Positions 9,413 to 18,485 of a DNA stretch of 64,000 nucleotides are shown here, one piece after another; position 1 is the stretch's first letter, and each line of letters starts with the position of its first letter. The translations under genes and the position numbers were made by a program. This DNA comes from an uncultured Clostridia bacterium (lineage in GTDB: Bacteria; Bacillota; Clostridia; Christensenellales; UBA1242), in the NCBI GenBank assembly GCA_937992055.1, contig CALKLQ010000041.1, positions 1-64,000 on the forward strand, written 5' to 3'. The notes beneath the pieces were generated by a model. That model saw only the letters and a list, made by a program, of their open reading frames with translations, searched no databases and was not told the DNA's origin.

Positions 9413-12053
9413 ATTTTTCCATAGTTAAATAAACAGTACGTGGTTTACTTCCATCTGACGGTGAAATAAAGTTAGCCTTTTCCATTTGGTCAATAATTCT
9501 AGCCGCCCTAGGATACCCCACAACCAATCTTCTTTGAATTAAAGATATTGAAGCCTGTCCCATTTCAATTACGAGTTTTAAAGCGTCTGGCATCAATGAA
9601 TCAAATGAATCAGAACCACTTTCTCCATCACCTTGATTATTAGATTTTTGAGTGTTGTTAATTTCGTTGGCAGCCTTTTCATCAAATTCTATAGGATTAT
9701 TCTCCTTGACAAAGTTAACAATCTCCTCCACCTCGCTACCAGACACAAAACATCCCTGAATTCTTTTAGGTTCAGCTGCATCACTTGGAGCATACAACAT
9801 ATCTCCTTTTCCAAGAAGTTTTTCAGCACCACCTTGATCCAAAATTGTTCTAGAATCCTGAAAACTTGTAACAGAAAAGGTAATTCTTGATGGGAAGTTT
9901 GCCTTGATAGTTCCTGTAATAACATTGACGGAAGGTCTTTGTGTCGCCAAAATCAAATGAATTCCACATGCCCTCGCCTTTTGTGCAAGACGCATAATTT
10001 TATCTTCAAGTCCCATCTCTTTTTTAGCGGTCATCATAAGATCTGCCAGCTCGTCTACGATTATAACGATAAATGGCAATTTTTCCGCCTCGCATTTTTT
10101 AACCGCCTCAAGCTCATTATATTCATCAAGATTTCTAACTCTATGCTCCATGAATATTTCAAATCTTCTTTCCATTTCATTAACAGCCCATCCAAGTGCG
10201 TTTATTGCCTTATCAGATTCGGTTATAACATTTGGCAAAAGCAAATGAGGCAAGGAATTATATAATGAAAATTCAACACGTTTTGGGTCAACCAAAATCA
10301 ATTTAACATCGTCTGGTGATGATTTATAAATCAAACTTATAATAATTGCATTTAAACAAACAGACTTTCCAGAGTTGGTCGCGCCTGCAACCAACAAGTG
10401 AGGCATTTTTTGCAAATTACAAACCTTAACCGCACCAGTAATGTCTTTACCTAAAGCAAAAGTAAGTGGAGATTTTGAATTCATAAATTCTGGTGAGTTC
10501 AAAATTTCTTTTATTGAAACTGTAGCAATTTTTTCATTAGGCACCTCAATTCCAACCGCGCTCTTACCTGGTATTGGAGCCTCTATTCTTATATCTCCTT
10601 TTGCAGCAAGAGCAAGAGCAATGTCATCACTATGTGCAATAATTTTTTTAACAGAAATTCCAGGTGGCATTTCAAGTTCATAGCGGGTTACGCTTGGTCC
10701 AACAACAACTCCTATAACTTTTGCTGGAATACCAAACATATCAAGTGCATTTTCAAGTTGCATTCTTTTTCCAACCACATCTTCATTTAAAGTACTCAAA
10801 TCCACCGAGGTGGTAGTTAATAATTCTAATGGTGGTTTAATATAAGCAGGAGGTTTAGAATAAACTTTTACAGGTTTAGATTCCGGCGCCTTAGGTTTTA
10901 CCCCCTCCATTTCTAATTGAGAGAATCTTCTTCTTGAAAGTTGTGGTGCAATTGGTTCTGGGTTAATAACAATAGGTTTTTTGTCATCAAGAATATTTTT
11001 TAAAACCTCATCAGTAAAATCATCATTTTCAACTTCATGAGAAGCCTCTTCTTTTATCTCTTCTTTAAGCTCTTCCAAAGGTTCAATATAGGCTGGCGCA
11101 GGATGATTATTTCTTACAAAATCAGGAGTTTCATCATGCACAATTACTGCTGGTTTTTGATTATTATTAGTCATGTCAACAAGTTTTTCTTCCTGTTTTA
11201 GCATTGAAAAAGCATTGTTGATTTCTTGGGCTTTATTTTCTCTATTTCTAGAATAACTATAAGCAGACATATCAACTTTAGGAGGAGTTAAAATGTATTC
11301 ATAAACATTTTCTGGCTTCTTTTCAGGTTTTTTAGGTTTTAAATTTCCTTCAATTAAACCAAGTTTAATTTTTGCTTGATTTTCCTCATCTTGGTCTTGT
11401 TTGTTTTCTTGCTCAATTTTTGCATCTAAAGTTATTTTAACCTTTTCTTTTTCCAAATTTTGTGGTTGAGATGGAACAATCTCAACTTTTACGGGCTTCT
11501 CTTCTATCACCTTTTTTGTTTTTATTGTAACGCCTTTATAATTTTTAGAATTGTTTTTTACAAAGTATAAATAATCAACTATAAGTGCAACAAAAACTAT
11601 TAAACCTAATGCCAAAAGAATATAGGCACCAAGAAGGTCTAAAATATAAATTAAAGGGGCTGTAATAAGTCCAATTAAAATTCCACCTGCTGTGAGTTTG
11701 TAATTGTAACACAGACCAAGATAACCAAAAAAATCTAGTTCAGGTTTTCCTAAGATAATAAGTTGAATCAAGCCTAAAAGGCATACCGTAGCTAGAGATA
11801 AAAAAACAATATATTTCTTAGACAAAACGTATTTTTTGTTATTAACTAAGGCAATTGAAATAATAAAAGCAGTTATAAACAATGGATAGGAAAACAAACC
11901 TAAACATCCAAGCAAAAAACTTTTCATAAAAGGAATAAGGTTTGTAAATAAAAAAAGAAATGCCAAAGAAGAAACAATTAGTAGAATGATGCCTACTATT
12001 TTCCCAGTTTTAACATTCTTTTTATCTTCATTTTGAAATTGATAAATAGCCAA
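9381..12053 (-). CDS. ftsK: DNA translocase FtsK/SpoIIIE
   Basis: 890 aa. Residues 18-165 hold four or five membrane helices, then comes a long charged linker (about 170-380). The motor follows, with Walker A GATNSGKS at 557-564, IIVDELADLM as Walker B, and a C-terminal winged-helix gamma domain ending near LTMEKYEELFG. It pumps chromosomal DNA through the septum at division, or into the forespore as SpoIIIE does. The likely start is TTG 12053 with GAGGG about 8 nt upstream. It heads the minus-strand cluster that runs to recA. Confidence 0.96.
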   Translation of the reverse strand: MAIYQFQNEDKKNVKTGKIVGIILLIVSSLAFLFLFTNLIPFMKSFLLGCLGLFSYPLFITAFIISIALVNNKKYVLSKKYIVFLSLATVCLLGLIQLIILGKPELDFFGYLGLCYNYKLTAGGILIGLITAPLIYILDLLGAYILLALGLIVFVALIVDYLYFVKNNSKNYKGVTIKTKKVIEEKPVKVEIVPSQPQNLEKEKVKITLDAKIEQENKQDQDEENQAKIKLGLIEGNLKPKKPEKKPENVYEYILTPPKVDMSAYSYSRNRENKAQEINNAFSMLKQEEKLVDMTNNNQKPAVIVHDETPDFVRNNHPAPAYIEPLEELKEEIKEEASHEVENDDFTDEVLKNILDDKKPIVINPEPIAPQLSRRRFSQLEMEGVKPKAPESKPVKVYSKPPAYIKPPLELLTTTSVDLSTLNEDVVGKRMQLENALDMFGIPAKVIGVVVGPSVTRYELEMPPGISVKKIIAHSDDIALALAAKGDIRIEAPIPGKSAVGIEVPNEKIATVSIKEILNSPEFMNSKSPLTFALGKDITGAVKVCNLQKMPHLLVAGATNSGKSVCLNAIIISLIYKSSPDDVKLILVDPKRVEFSLYNSLPHLLLPNVITESDKAINALGWAVNEMERRFEIFMEHRVRNLDEYNELEAVKKCEAEKLPFIVIIVDELADLMMTAKKEMGLEDKIMRLAQKARACGIHLILATQRPSVNVITGTIKANFPSRITFSVTSFQDSRTILDQGGAEKLLGKGDMLYAPSDAAEPKRIQGCFVSGSEVEEIVNFVKENNPIEFDEKAANEINNTQKSNNQGDGESGSDSFDSLMPDALKLVIEMGQASISLIQRRLVVGYPRAARIIDQMEKANFISPSDGSKPRTVYLTMEKYEELFGNQND

Positions 12054-12233
12054 GTTTTTTCCCTCGATTTAAGTGTTAATTTAAGCTTGCCACTATTATT
12101 TTAAACACCAATAATAGACAAAGCCAAAAAGACAAGAACCAAATAAGAAAATAAACAATATTAAGATTATTTAGCTACAAAAAGCAGCTTCTCTTTGGTC
12201 TTAAATTAATTATAAACATGTTATATTTTTTCA

Positions 12234-12262
12234 AAACCAAAAGAAAAAATTTCTTGAGGTTT
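12234..12262 (-). terminator. Probable terminator after the deacetylase gene
   Basis: Minus-strand arms AAACC/GGTTT (12258-12262 with 12234-12238) and AAGAA/TTCTT (12251-12255 with 12241-12245) form an interrupted stem. The following T-run is weak. The rest of the 250-bp gap upstream of ftsK shows no gene. Confidence 0.4.
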
Positions 12263-12304
12263 AATTCAAAATTATACTAACACAAAAATCAAAAAAACAC
12301 AACA

Positions 12305-13021
12305 TTAAACCGCTATATTTTCCGAAACAGTGGTAAGCTTAAAACCATTTTCTACATAAAATTTTATAATACTACTCAAAGCATCAACTGTTTTTTCAGT
12401 AGGGTGCATTAAAATTAAGTCACCACCTTTTGGGTTTTTAATTGCACGTGCACAAATTAAATCGCTATCCTTATCTCTCCAATCTATAGTATCTTTAGTC
12501 CACATAATAGTTTTATAACCTAAATTTTCACAAACCTCTAATGTGTCATTTGAAAATGAGCCACTAGGAGGAGCAAATAAATTCATCTCAACTCCACATA
12601 TTTCTTTTACAAGTTCGTGAGTAACTACAACTTCTTCCCTATTTCGTTCATATGAAATTTGTTTATGGTCTTTATGATAGTAACCATGATTTCCTATTTC
12701 ATGTCCATTCTCCACAATCTTTTTTAGCATATCGCCATTTTTGCTTACCCAAAGTCCACCAACAAAAAAAGTGGTTTTCACATCATATTCTTTCATTATA
12801 TCTAACATAGGTTCGATAAATTCTGTTCCCCAATAAACATTTATCATAAGGGTTACATTTTTATTATTTAAATTACCATTATAAAGAGGAGCCGTGTCTG
12901 TTTTAGAAAAAACATTCAACACGCCTCCCGCATAAGAAATTGCAAAAATTGCAACTAAAACTGTGCAAATTACTACATTTGCAATTATATTTCTAAATTT
13001 TTTTACATCTATCTTTTTCAC
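12305..13021 (-). CDS. Polysaccharide deacetylase (NodB-fold), sporulation-type subfamily
   Basis: 238 aa. An N-terminal membrane anchor (about residues 10-33) is followed by a NodB domain. The metal-binding motif reads NHGYYHKDH, with TTFFVGG and a late LMHP motif. The usual first motif TFDDG is replaced by INVYWGTE, so the catalytic and metal-binding Asp pair is not in its standard form. From memory this WGTE-type variant recurs in clostridial homologues, so it may be a subfamily rather than a defect. A likely role is peptidoglycan or spore-cortex deacetylation outside the membrane. It has a GTG start without a clear ribosome site. Confidence 0.8.
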   Translation of the reverse strand: MKKIDVKKFRNIIANVVICTVLVAIFAISYAGGVLNVFSKTDTAPLYNGNLNNKNVTLMINVYWGTEFIEPMLDIMKEYDVKTTFFVGGLWVSKNGDMLKKIVENGHEIGNHGYYHKDHKQISYERNREEVVVTHELVKEICGVEMNLFAPPSGSFSNDTLEVCENLGYKTIMWTKDTIDWRDKDSDLICARAIKNPKGGDLILMHPTEKTVDALSSIIKFYVENGFKLTTVSENIAV

Positions 13022-13055
13022 AACATACTATATGTGAAAAGATTTAATTTAATGA

Positions 13056-13586
13056 TTAATATTTACATTCAATAAGTCCAAATTTTTCATCTTGTCTTTT
13101 GTATAACACATTAACTTTGCCTGTTTCTGCATTTAAAAAGACATAAAAATTATGGTCAACATTTTCAAGTTCATCTATAGCATCTAAAACTGTAATAGGT
13201 TCCAACTCAAAACTTTTCTTTTTATAAATTTCTTTTGTTGTAACTTCTGGCTTTTCTTCCAAGAAAAGATACATGGAATCATCAAATGCGCTCTTTTTAA
13301 ATTTGTCTCTTTTTTTGCTGCTTTGCTTAATAATTTGCTTTTCAATTTTTGGAAGAGCCATATCTATGTTTTCATACATGTTTTCTCCAACAACTTCTGC
13401 ACGATATAAAAGACCTTCATTAGTAATAGTAAGTTCAAGTTTATAAGTTTTATTTTCTAGTTTACAAACCACCCTTGCTTTTGCGTTTTCTCCAAAATAT
13501 TTATCTAACTTATTAACCTTTTTTGTAATTATTGTTGCAAGTCTTGCCCCAATATCATAATTTTTTTCAATAAATTCTATTTTCAT
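13056..13586 (-). CDS. hpf: Long-form ribosome hibernation promoting factor
   Basis: Start ATG 13586 (176 aa) is chosen because a GGAGGAAGGAA site precedes it; the frame extends nine codons further upstream. The N-terminal domain (about 1-100) has the S30AE fold, with LATIITKKVNKLDKYF. The C-terminal domain (about 120-176) is the dimerising tail of long HPF, with VLDAIDELENVDHNFYVF. Long HPF joins 70S ribosomes into inactive 100S dimers in stationary phase. It lies next to the clpC operon. Confidence 0.93.
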   Translation of the reverse strand: MKIEFIEKNYDIGARLATIITKKVNKLDKYFGENAKARVVCKLENKTYKLELTITNEGLLYRAEVVGENMYENIDMALPKIEKQIIKQSSKKRDKFKKSAFDDSMYLFLEEKPEVTTKEIYKKKSFELEPITVLDAIDELENVDHNFYVFLNAETGKVNVLYKRQDEKFGLIECKY

Positions 13587-13638
13587 TTCCTTCCTCCAAG
13601 ATAATTTTAACAATTTAATGTTTTAAAAGCAAACAATT

Positions 13639-16050
13639 TTAAATTGATTTAAAATCTAGTTGTTCATTTTTTAAATCAACAAAAATCTTACCACTTTTTT
13701 CAAGCTCATTCATAAGCAATTTTTCAGCTATAACATCTTCAATGTTTTGTTGAATAAAACGTTTAAGAGGTCTTGCACCATAAACAACATTTGAGCCTTT
13801 TTCTATAATATAATCAACCGCATCATTAGATAGTTCTATCTCGAGATTTTGTTTTTTGAGCCTATTGTTTACTTTAGAAAGCATAATATTACAAATTTGT
13901 TTAAGGTCGTTTTTAGAAAGAGGATGAAATATGCAAATTACATCAAGACGATTGATAAATTCTGGTCTAAATTTTCTTTTTAGAGCGTCCATATAAATGT
14001 CTTCAACATCTTTATTATCCTGTTCACTAACAAATCCCAAGCGTTTCTTTTCAACTTCACCTGCACCTAAATTGCTAGTTAAAATAATAATGGTATTTGT
14101 AAAATTAACCACACGACCTTGTCCATCAGTTAGCCTTCCATCATCCAAAATTTGAAGTAATGCATTAAAGATATCTGGATGAGCTTTTTCAATTTCATCA
14201 AACAAAACAACAGAATATGGTTTCCTTCTAACCTGCTCTGTAAGTTGTCCTCCCTCATCATAACCAACATATCCAGGAGGCGCGCCAATAAGCTTAGATA
14301 CAGAATGAGATTCCATATACTCACTCATATCTATTCTAATAATATTGTTTTCATTGTCAAACAATGCTTCAGCAAGAGCTTTGCAAAGTTCGGTTTTACC
14401 AACACCAGTTTGTCCCATAAACAAGAATGAGCCAATGGGTCTTTTTCCATCTTGAAGCCCAACCCTAGAACGTCTAATTGCTTTAGACACGGCAGAAATA
14501 GCCTCATCTTGACCAATGACACGTTTGTGTAAAATTTCCTCAAGGTGTATTAACTTTTCTTTTTCGGTTTCAGTTATTTTGCTTACTGGGATTCCAGTCC
14601 ATTTAGACACAACTGCCGCAATTTCATTAGATGTTATTGTTTTACTATTTGGAGTTTTTTTAATTAACTTTTCAGAAAGTTCATTTATCTCATTTTCCAA
14701 ATTTATTATTTTTGTTTGGAATTCCGCCGCCTTTTCGTAATTTCTTTGATTTGAGGCTTCATCCCTATTTGCCTGAAGTTGTTTCAAAACCTCCTCTTTT
14801 TCTCTAATAGCACTTGGTTTTAAATTAAAATTTACTTTAGCTTTACTACTTGCCTCATCAATTAAATCAATAGCCTTATCAGGCAAACTTCTATCTGTTA
14901 TATATCTATCAGAAAGTTGAGCCGCCGCCTCAATAGCACTATCAGAAATACTCACCTTATGAAAAGCCTCATATGAATCTCTCACGCCTTTTAAAATTTC
15001 TATAGTTTGTTCAACAGATGGAGGATTGATCATAATAGGTTGAAATCTTCTTTCTAAAGCTTTGTCTTTTTCTATATATTTTCTATATTCATCAGTTGTA
15101 GTAGCTCCAATAGTTTGCATCTCACCTCTTGCAAGATAGGGCTTAAGCATATCCGCTGGTGATGTTTCTCCCTTCTCACTTCCAGCTTGAGCCAAGGTGT
15201 GAATTTCATCTATAAATACAATTATATCTTTTCTTTCGATAATTGTTTCAATTGCATCTTTAAGTTTTTCCTCCATGGCGCCCCTATATTTTGTTCCTGC
15301 CATAAGTCCACCAATTTCTAAAGAATAGACAATCTTGTCTTTTAAAAGTTCAGGAACGTCACCATTAGCAATCGCTAGCGCCAATCCTTCGACAACAGCT
15401 GTTTTTCCAACACCGGCCTCACCAATCAAAACCGGATTGTTTTTAGTTTTACGACAAAGAATTTCAATTATTCTTTGTATCTCATCCTCTCTTCCAATTA
15501 CTGGGTCGATTTTATGTTCTCTTGCTTTTTTCGTTATGTCACAACCCATTTGCGTGAGTTTTTCAGGAAGCTCTTTCGAGTCTTCTGAACTCACATTAGT
15601 CTTTGTTTCGCTTGAATTTTGAAGTAAATTTAAAAGTCTGCTTTTAAGGTCATTTAGATTTATTCTAAAATAAGAAACTAAAAGCCTAACCGCGAAGCTA
15701 CCCGTAGATGAAATTAAAGCCAAAAGAATATGTTCGGTTCCAACATAATTATGTCTAAGTTCCAAAGCCACTTTTTGAGCAAGCTTAAAAATTTCCTTTA
15801 CTCTAGGAGAAAGTTCCACCCCGCCAATTAAATTTAACTCATCAGCGTTCTCTTCAAAGATCTCTAGCAAATTCTTTTTTGTCACACCAAATTCAGAAAG
15901 AACTTTAGATGCAACAGCATCCTTATTTGCAACTAATCCATATAAAATGTGTTCGGTTCCAACTTGATTGCTACCATATCTAAGAGCAATTTCAGTTGCA
16001 GAGTTTAAAACCTCTTCCACACTATCTGCGAATTGACCATTATAATTCAT
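13639..16050 (-). CDS. clpC: ATP-dependent Clp protease ATPase subunit ClpC
   Basis: 803 aa with all ClpC parts: a double Clp-N repeat (about 1-145); AAA domain 1 with Walker A GEAGVGKT near 213; a UVR/coiled-coil middle segment near 415-460; and AAA domain 2 with GQTGVGKT near 535. It unfolds substrates, including McsB-arginylated proteins, and feeds them to ClpP. Its ATG follows AAGGGAGG, which lies inside the 3' end of mcsB; the two genes overlap by 4 nt. It is the last gene of the ctsR operon and controlled by the CtsR operator upstream. Confidence 0.97.
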   Translation of the reverse strand: MNYNGQFADSVEEVLNSATEIALRYGSNQVGTEHILYGLVANKDAVASKVLSEFGVTKKNLLEIFEENADELNLIGGVELSPRVKEIFKLAQKVALELRHNYVGTEHILLALISSTGSFAVRLLVSYFRINLNDLKSRLLNLLQNSSETKTNVSSEDSKELPEKLTQMGCDITKKAREHKIDPVIGREDEIQRIIEILCRKTKNNPVLIGEAGVGKTAVVEGLALAIANGDVPELLKDKIVYSLEIGGLMAGTKYRGAMEEKLKDAIETIIERKDIIVFIDEIHTLAQAGSEKGETSPADMLKPYLARGEMQTIGATTTDEYRKYIEKDKALERRFQPIMINPPSVEQTIEILKGVRDSYEAFHKVSISDSAIEAAAQLSDRYITDRSLPDKAIDLIDEASSKAKVNFNLKPSAIREKEEVLKQLQANRDEASNQRNYEKAAEFQTKIINLENEINELSEKLIKKTPNSKTITSNEIAAVVSKWTGIPVSKITETEKEKLIHLEEILHKRVIGQDEAISAVSKAIRRSRVGLQDGKRPIGSFLFMGQTGVGKTELCKALAEALFDNENNIIRIDMSEYMESHSVSKLIGAPPGYVGYDEGGQLTEQVRRKPYSVVLFDEIEKAHPDIFNALLQILDDGRLTDGQGRVVNFTNTIIILTSNLGAGEVEKKRLGFVSEQDNKDVEDIYMDALKRKFRPEFINRLDVICIFHPLSKNDLKQICNIMLSKVNNRLKKQNLEIELSNDAVDYIIEKGSNVVYGARPLKRFIQQNIEDVIAEKLLMNELEKSGKIFVDLKNEQLDFKSI

Positions 16051-17045
16051 AATTTTACCTCCCTTAATTTTTCTCTAATTAATTTAGCTCTAAATAAATC
16101 TCTTTGTTTAGAATTTAAATTATTCCCATAATTTTCTAAAAGATGAGCTGGTTGGGAATAAACAATTAGTCTGTCGATAAGTGAATTGTCATTAAACTTT
16201 ATAATTCCCAAAGCCATTCCTAATTTTATATCAGATAAAAATTTAACCGCCTCATCAGAGGAAAGAATGTGACAATTTTGTAAAATCCCTAGCGCCCTCA
16301 TAGAAAGGTCCTTCATTTCATCGCCCAAGTTTTTTAAAAGCTCTTTTCTAAATTCTTCCTCCATTTCACAAACCTTTGTGGCAACATTTTCCACATTATG
16401 AACAATTTGTTGCTCAGTTGTTCCCAAACAAGATTCATTTGAAATTTGATAAAGATAACCAGCGGCTTTACTACCTTCGCCATATGCTCCTCTAACTGTT
16501 AGCCCAATTTTTTCAATTGAAGTAATTAATGAGTCTATTCTTCCAGTCATGGTTAGCGCAGGTAAAAACAACATTATAGATGCCCGCATGCCAGTGCCAA
16601 GATTTGAAGGCGAAGCTGTTAAAAAACCAAGAGTTTCATCATAGGCAATTTTAAAATTTTCCAATATCAAATCATCAAGCACACTAACCTTTTCAAAAGC
16701 TTTTTGCAAGTTGAATCCATTAATTACGCATTGTTGTCTAATATGGTCCTCTTCATTTATCATAACAGACAAATCGTCTTTATAATTAATTGCCAAAGCA
16801 GAAATATCTTTATTGTCTAAAAGTTCTTTACTTATCAAATGTTCCTCTAAAAAGACCAAACTTTTAACATTGTCTAAATTTTTCATTTTATAAAATTCAA
16901 AATCGCCATATTCTTCTAACAGTGCATAAATTCCCTTTGTTATAGAAAGCGCGTCATCATAATCAACCAGTTTAGATGGGAAATTAATATTTGCAATATT
17001 CCTTGCAAGGCGAACTCTAGAAGATAAGACAATATTATCAAACAT
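16047..17045 (-). CDS. mcsB: Protein arginine kinase McsB
   Basis: 332 aa from ATG 17045; a TTG codon lies just upstream. It belongs to the phosphagen-kinase (ATP:guanido phosphotransferase) family, shown by LSSRVRLARNIANI at residues 7-20, GTGMRASIMLFLPAL in the middle and RGAYGEGSKAAG around the arginine-binding loop. McsB phosphorylates arginines in CtsR and in damaged proteins, marking them for ClpCP. The start is buried in the 3' end of mcsA, so the operon ctsR-mcsA-mcsB-clpC is tightly coupled. Confidence 0.96.
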   Translation of the reverse strand: MFDNIVLSSRVRLARNIANINFPSKLVDYDDALSITKGIYALLEEYGDFEFYKMKNLDNVKSLVFLEEHLISKELLDNKDISALAINYKDDLSVMINEEDHIRQQCVINGFNLQKAFEKVSVLDDLILENFKIAYDETLGFLTASPSNLGTGMRASIMLFLPALTMTGRIDSLITSIEKIGLTVRGAYGEGSKAAGYLYQISNESCLGTTEQQIVHNVENVATKVCEMEEEFRKELLKNLGDEMKDLSMRALGILQNCHILSSDEAVKFLSDIKLGMALGIIKFNDNSLIDRLIVYSQPAHLLENYGNNLNSKQRDLFRAKLIREKLREVKL

Positions 17046-17454
17046 CAATAGGTTCTCCTTTTAATAGTTTTAATTCATCACTAAGTTTAACCGCTAAATC
17101 AAAAAATCTATTTTTCATTGCATCATCAATTTGCTTTTCCAATCTTTCTATTTTTGTCAAAGGTCTTTTTCCATTATGCTTTGAACCTGTATGGATTTTA
17201 GAAATAATAGGTTGTAGTTCGCTTTGAAAAGTTAGATAGCATCTTTCACATCCAACCACTCCGCTTTCACTTATTTCTAAAAATGTGGTTCCACAAATAC
17301 ATTTCTTTTCACCATCAGAAGAAGAAAGATAAACTTTTAAATCTTGCAAGGACTCTATGTCCTCATTGCATTCATCACAAATATATATTTCATTACCATT
17401 GTCTAGCTTTTTAAAAATTGTAGCTGTTTTTTTGCCACATTTTTCACATAACAT
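17038..17454 (-). CDS. mcsA: McsB activator McsA
   Basis: 138 aa with two zinc-binding CxxC pairs: CEKCGKK at the N-terminus with CDECNED, and CICGT with CERC at about residues 52-75. A C-terminal UVR-like helical segment carries IERLEKQIDDAM. McsA activates the arginine kinase McsB and stabilises CtsR. It overlaps ctsR by 11 nt and mcsB by a few nt. Confidence 0.95.
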   Translation of the reverse strand: MLCEKCGKKTATIFKKLDNGNEIYICDECNEDIESLQDLKVYLSSSDGEKKCICGTTFLEISESGVVGCERCYLTFQSELQPIISKIHTGSKHNGKRPLTKIERLEKQIDDAMKNRFFDLAVKLSDELKLLKGEPIDV

Positions 17455-17917
17455 CTTCCCCTCCTTTAACAGAAAGCGCCAAAATCATGTTTTTAAGAAT
17501 TTGTGCCCTTAGTTTATTTTCTATCTTAAAAGGATTGGAAAGAGCTTTTGATGAGATACAACTTTCAACCATTGAGGCTTCACTTTCAGTAAGTAATTTT
17601 AAATTAACTAAATTCTCAAGAAGAAATTTTGAGCCATTAAAATCAATTTCGTCACCAATAACATTATCAATCAAGAGCAATAGTTCATCAGAGCCCGCCA
17701 TATTTATTCTGCTAAGCTTTACAAAACCTCCACCGCCTCTTTGACTTTCAATGTAAAAACCTCTTAGCGGTGAAAAACGAGTTGAAAGAACGTAGTTAAT
17801 TTGACTAGGCGCACATTTAAAAAAGTGAGCAAGTTCATTTCTCGACAAAAGAAGAAGATTATCTTCTCCCATAGATTCAAGTATAAAGTTTTCTATTTCA
17901 TCGCTTATTTTTGACAT
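17444..17917 (-). CDS. ctsR: Transcriptional repressor CtsR
   Basis: Start ATG 17917 gives 157 aa beginning MSKISDEIENFI, the normal CtsR length. An upstream extension would run through the operator and promoter. The winged helix-turn-helix (about 8-75) includes RNELAHFFKCAPSQINYVL and the glycine-rich wing ESQRGGGG. CtsR represses the clp genes until heat or McsB inactivates it. No normal Shine-Dalgarno sequence is visible because the operator occupies that position. The ctsR-mcsA-mcsB-clpC order is the classical Firmicute arrangement. Confidence 0.97.
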   Translation of the reverse strand: MSKISDEIENFILESMGEDNLLLLSRNELAHFFKCAPSQINYVLSTRFSPLRGFYIESQRGGGGFVKLSRINMAGSDELLLLIDNVIGDEIDFNGSKFLLENLVNLKLLTESEASMVESCISSKALSNPFKIENKLRAQILKNMILALSVKGGEDVM

Positions 17918-17919
17918 TT

Positions 17920-17936
17920 TTTGACTTTCTTTGACC
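17920..17936 (-). promoter_or_regulatory. CtsR operator
   Basis: On the minus strand GGTCAAAGAAAGTCAAA is a perfect tandem heptad (R-GTCAAA, 3 nt, R-GTCAAA), the CtsR box. It lies between the promoter and the ctsR start, so the operon is autoregulated. Confidence 0.93.
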
Positions 17937-17946
17937 TTTCGAAAAT

Positions 17947-17975
17947 ATATTATCATCTAAATAGTTTTTTGTCAA
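17947..17975 (-). promoter_or_regulatory. Sigma-A promoter of the ctsR operon
   Basis: Minus strand: -35 TTGACA (17975-17970), 17-bp spacer, -10 TAATAT (17952-17947). Transcription would start just before the CtsR operator. Confidence 0.88.
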
Positions 17976-18108
17976 CAAGTTTGTTCAAATTTTTAAGTAA
18001 AAAAAAACCTATTTTCTGCACCATTTTAAAAATATATTCTTTTATATATTAGTTAATTTAGGCAGATAAAAAAACCAATTCAACTTTAAAAAAATTTTTA
18101 ATTGACTA

Positions 18109-18137
18109 TTGACATATAATTAAAGATATACTATACT
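18109..18137 (+). promoter_or_regulatory. Sigma-A promoter of the 68-aa gene
   Basis: TTGACA (18109-18114), 17-bp spacer, TATACT (18132-18137), about 50 bp upstream of the small gene. Confidence 0.85.
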
Positions 18138-18187
18138 CAAAATAACAAATTTTTTTTAACTTTGTACTAAAGATTTAGGAGAATAAT

Positions 18188-18394
18188 ATGGTAATTAAAA
18201 CAGTTTCTTTCAAAAGTCCAAAATTTGACAAAACCACTGCTATATTAGATGAAATTGATGATATTGATGAGTTTAATTATTGCAAAATTTATAGAGATGA
18301 CAATGGCAACAAACTCGTGATACATTGCGAAAAAATTTTAGACAAACTAGAAGCTCAACTAAAAGCAAAAAAAGAGCATCATCAAGAGTTTTAA
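18188..18394 (+). CDS. Small protein, 68 aa, unknown function
   Basis: The ATG is preceded by TTAGGAG. The gene has its own near-consensus promoter and its own terminator, so it is a real single-gene transcription unit on the opposite strand from its neighbours. The protein is acidic in the middle (LDEIDDIDEF) and lysine-rich at the C-terminus (LKAKKEHH). It has no membrane segment or recognisable domain. No function is given. Confidence 0.75.
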   Translation: MVIKTVSFKSPKFDKTTAILDEIDDIDEFNYCKIYRDDNGNKLVIHCEKILDKLEAQLKAKKEHHQEF

Positions 18395-18417
18395 TGCTAG
18401 TATTTTAGTTTAAAAAT

Positions 18418-18446
18418 AAGCACAAACATTTTAGTTTGTGCTTTTT
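18418..18446 (+). terminator. Rho-independent terminator
   Basis: AAGCACAAAC (18418-18427) pairs with GTTTGTGCTT (18434-18443) and runs into T's. It ends the 68-aa gene. Confidence 0.85.
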
Positions 18447-18485
18447 TATAAAGCATTAAATTTAATTATTTTAACTAATCAATTA

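Noticed and set aside
14130..14543. Open frames on both strands inside clpC
   Set aside because: Shadows of the clpC reading frame without ribosome sites.
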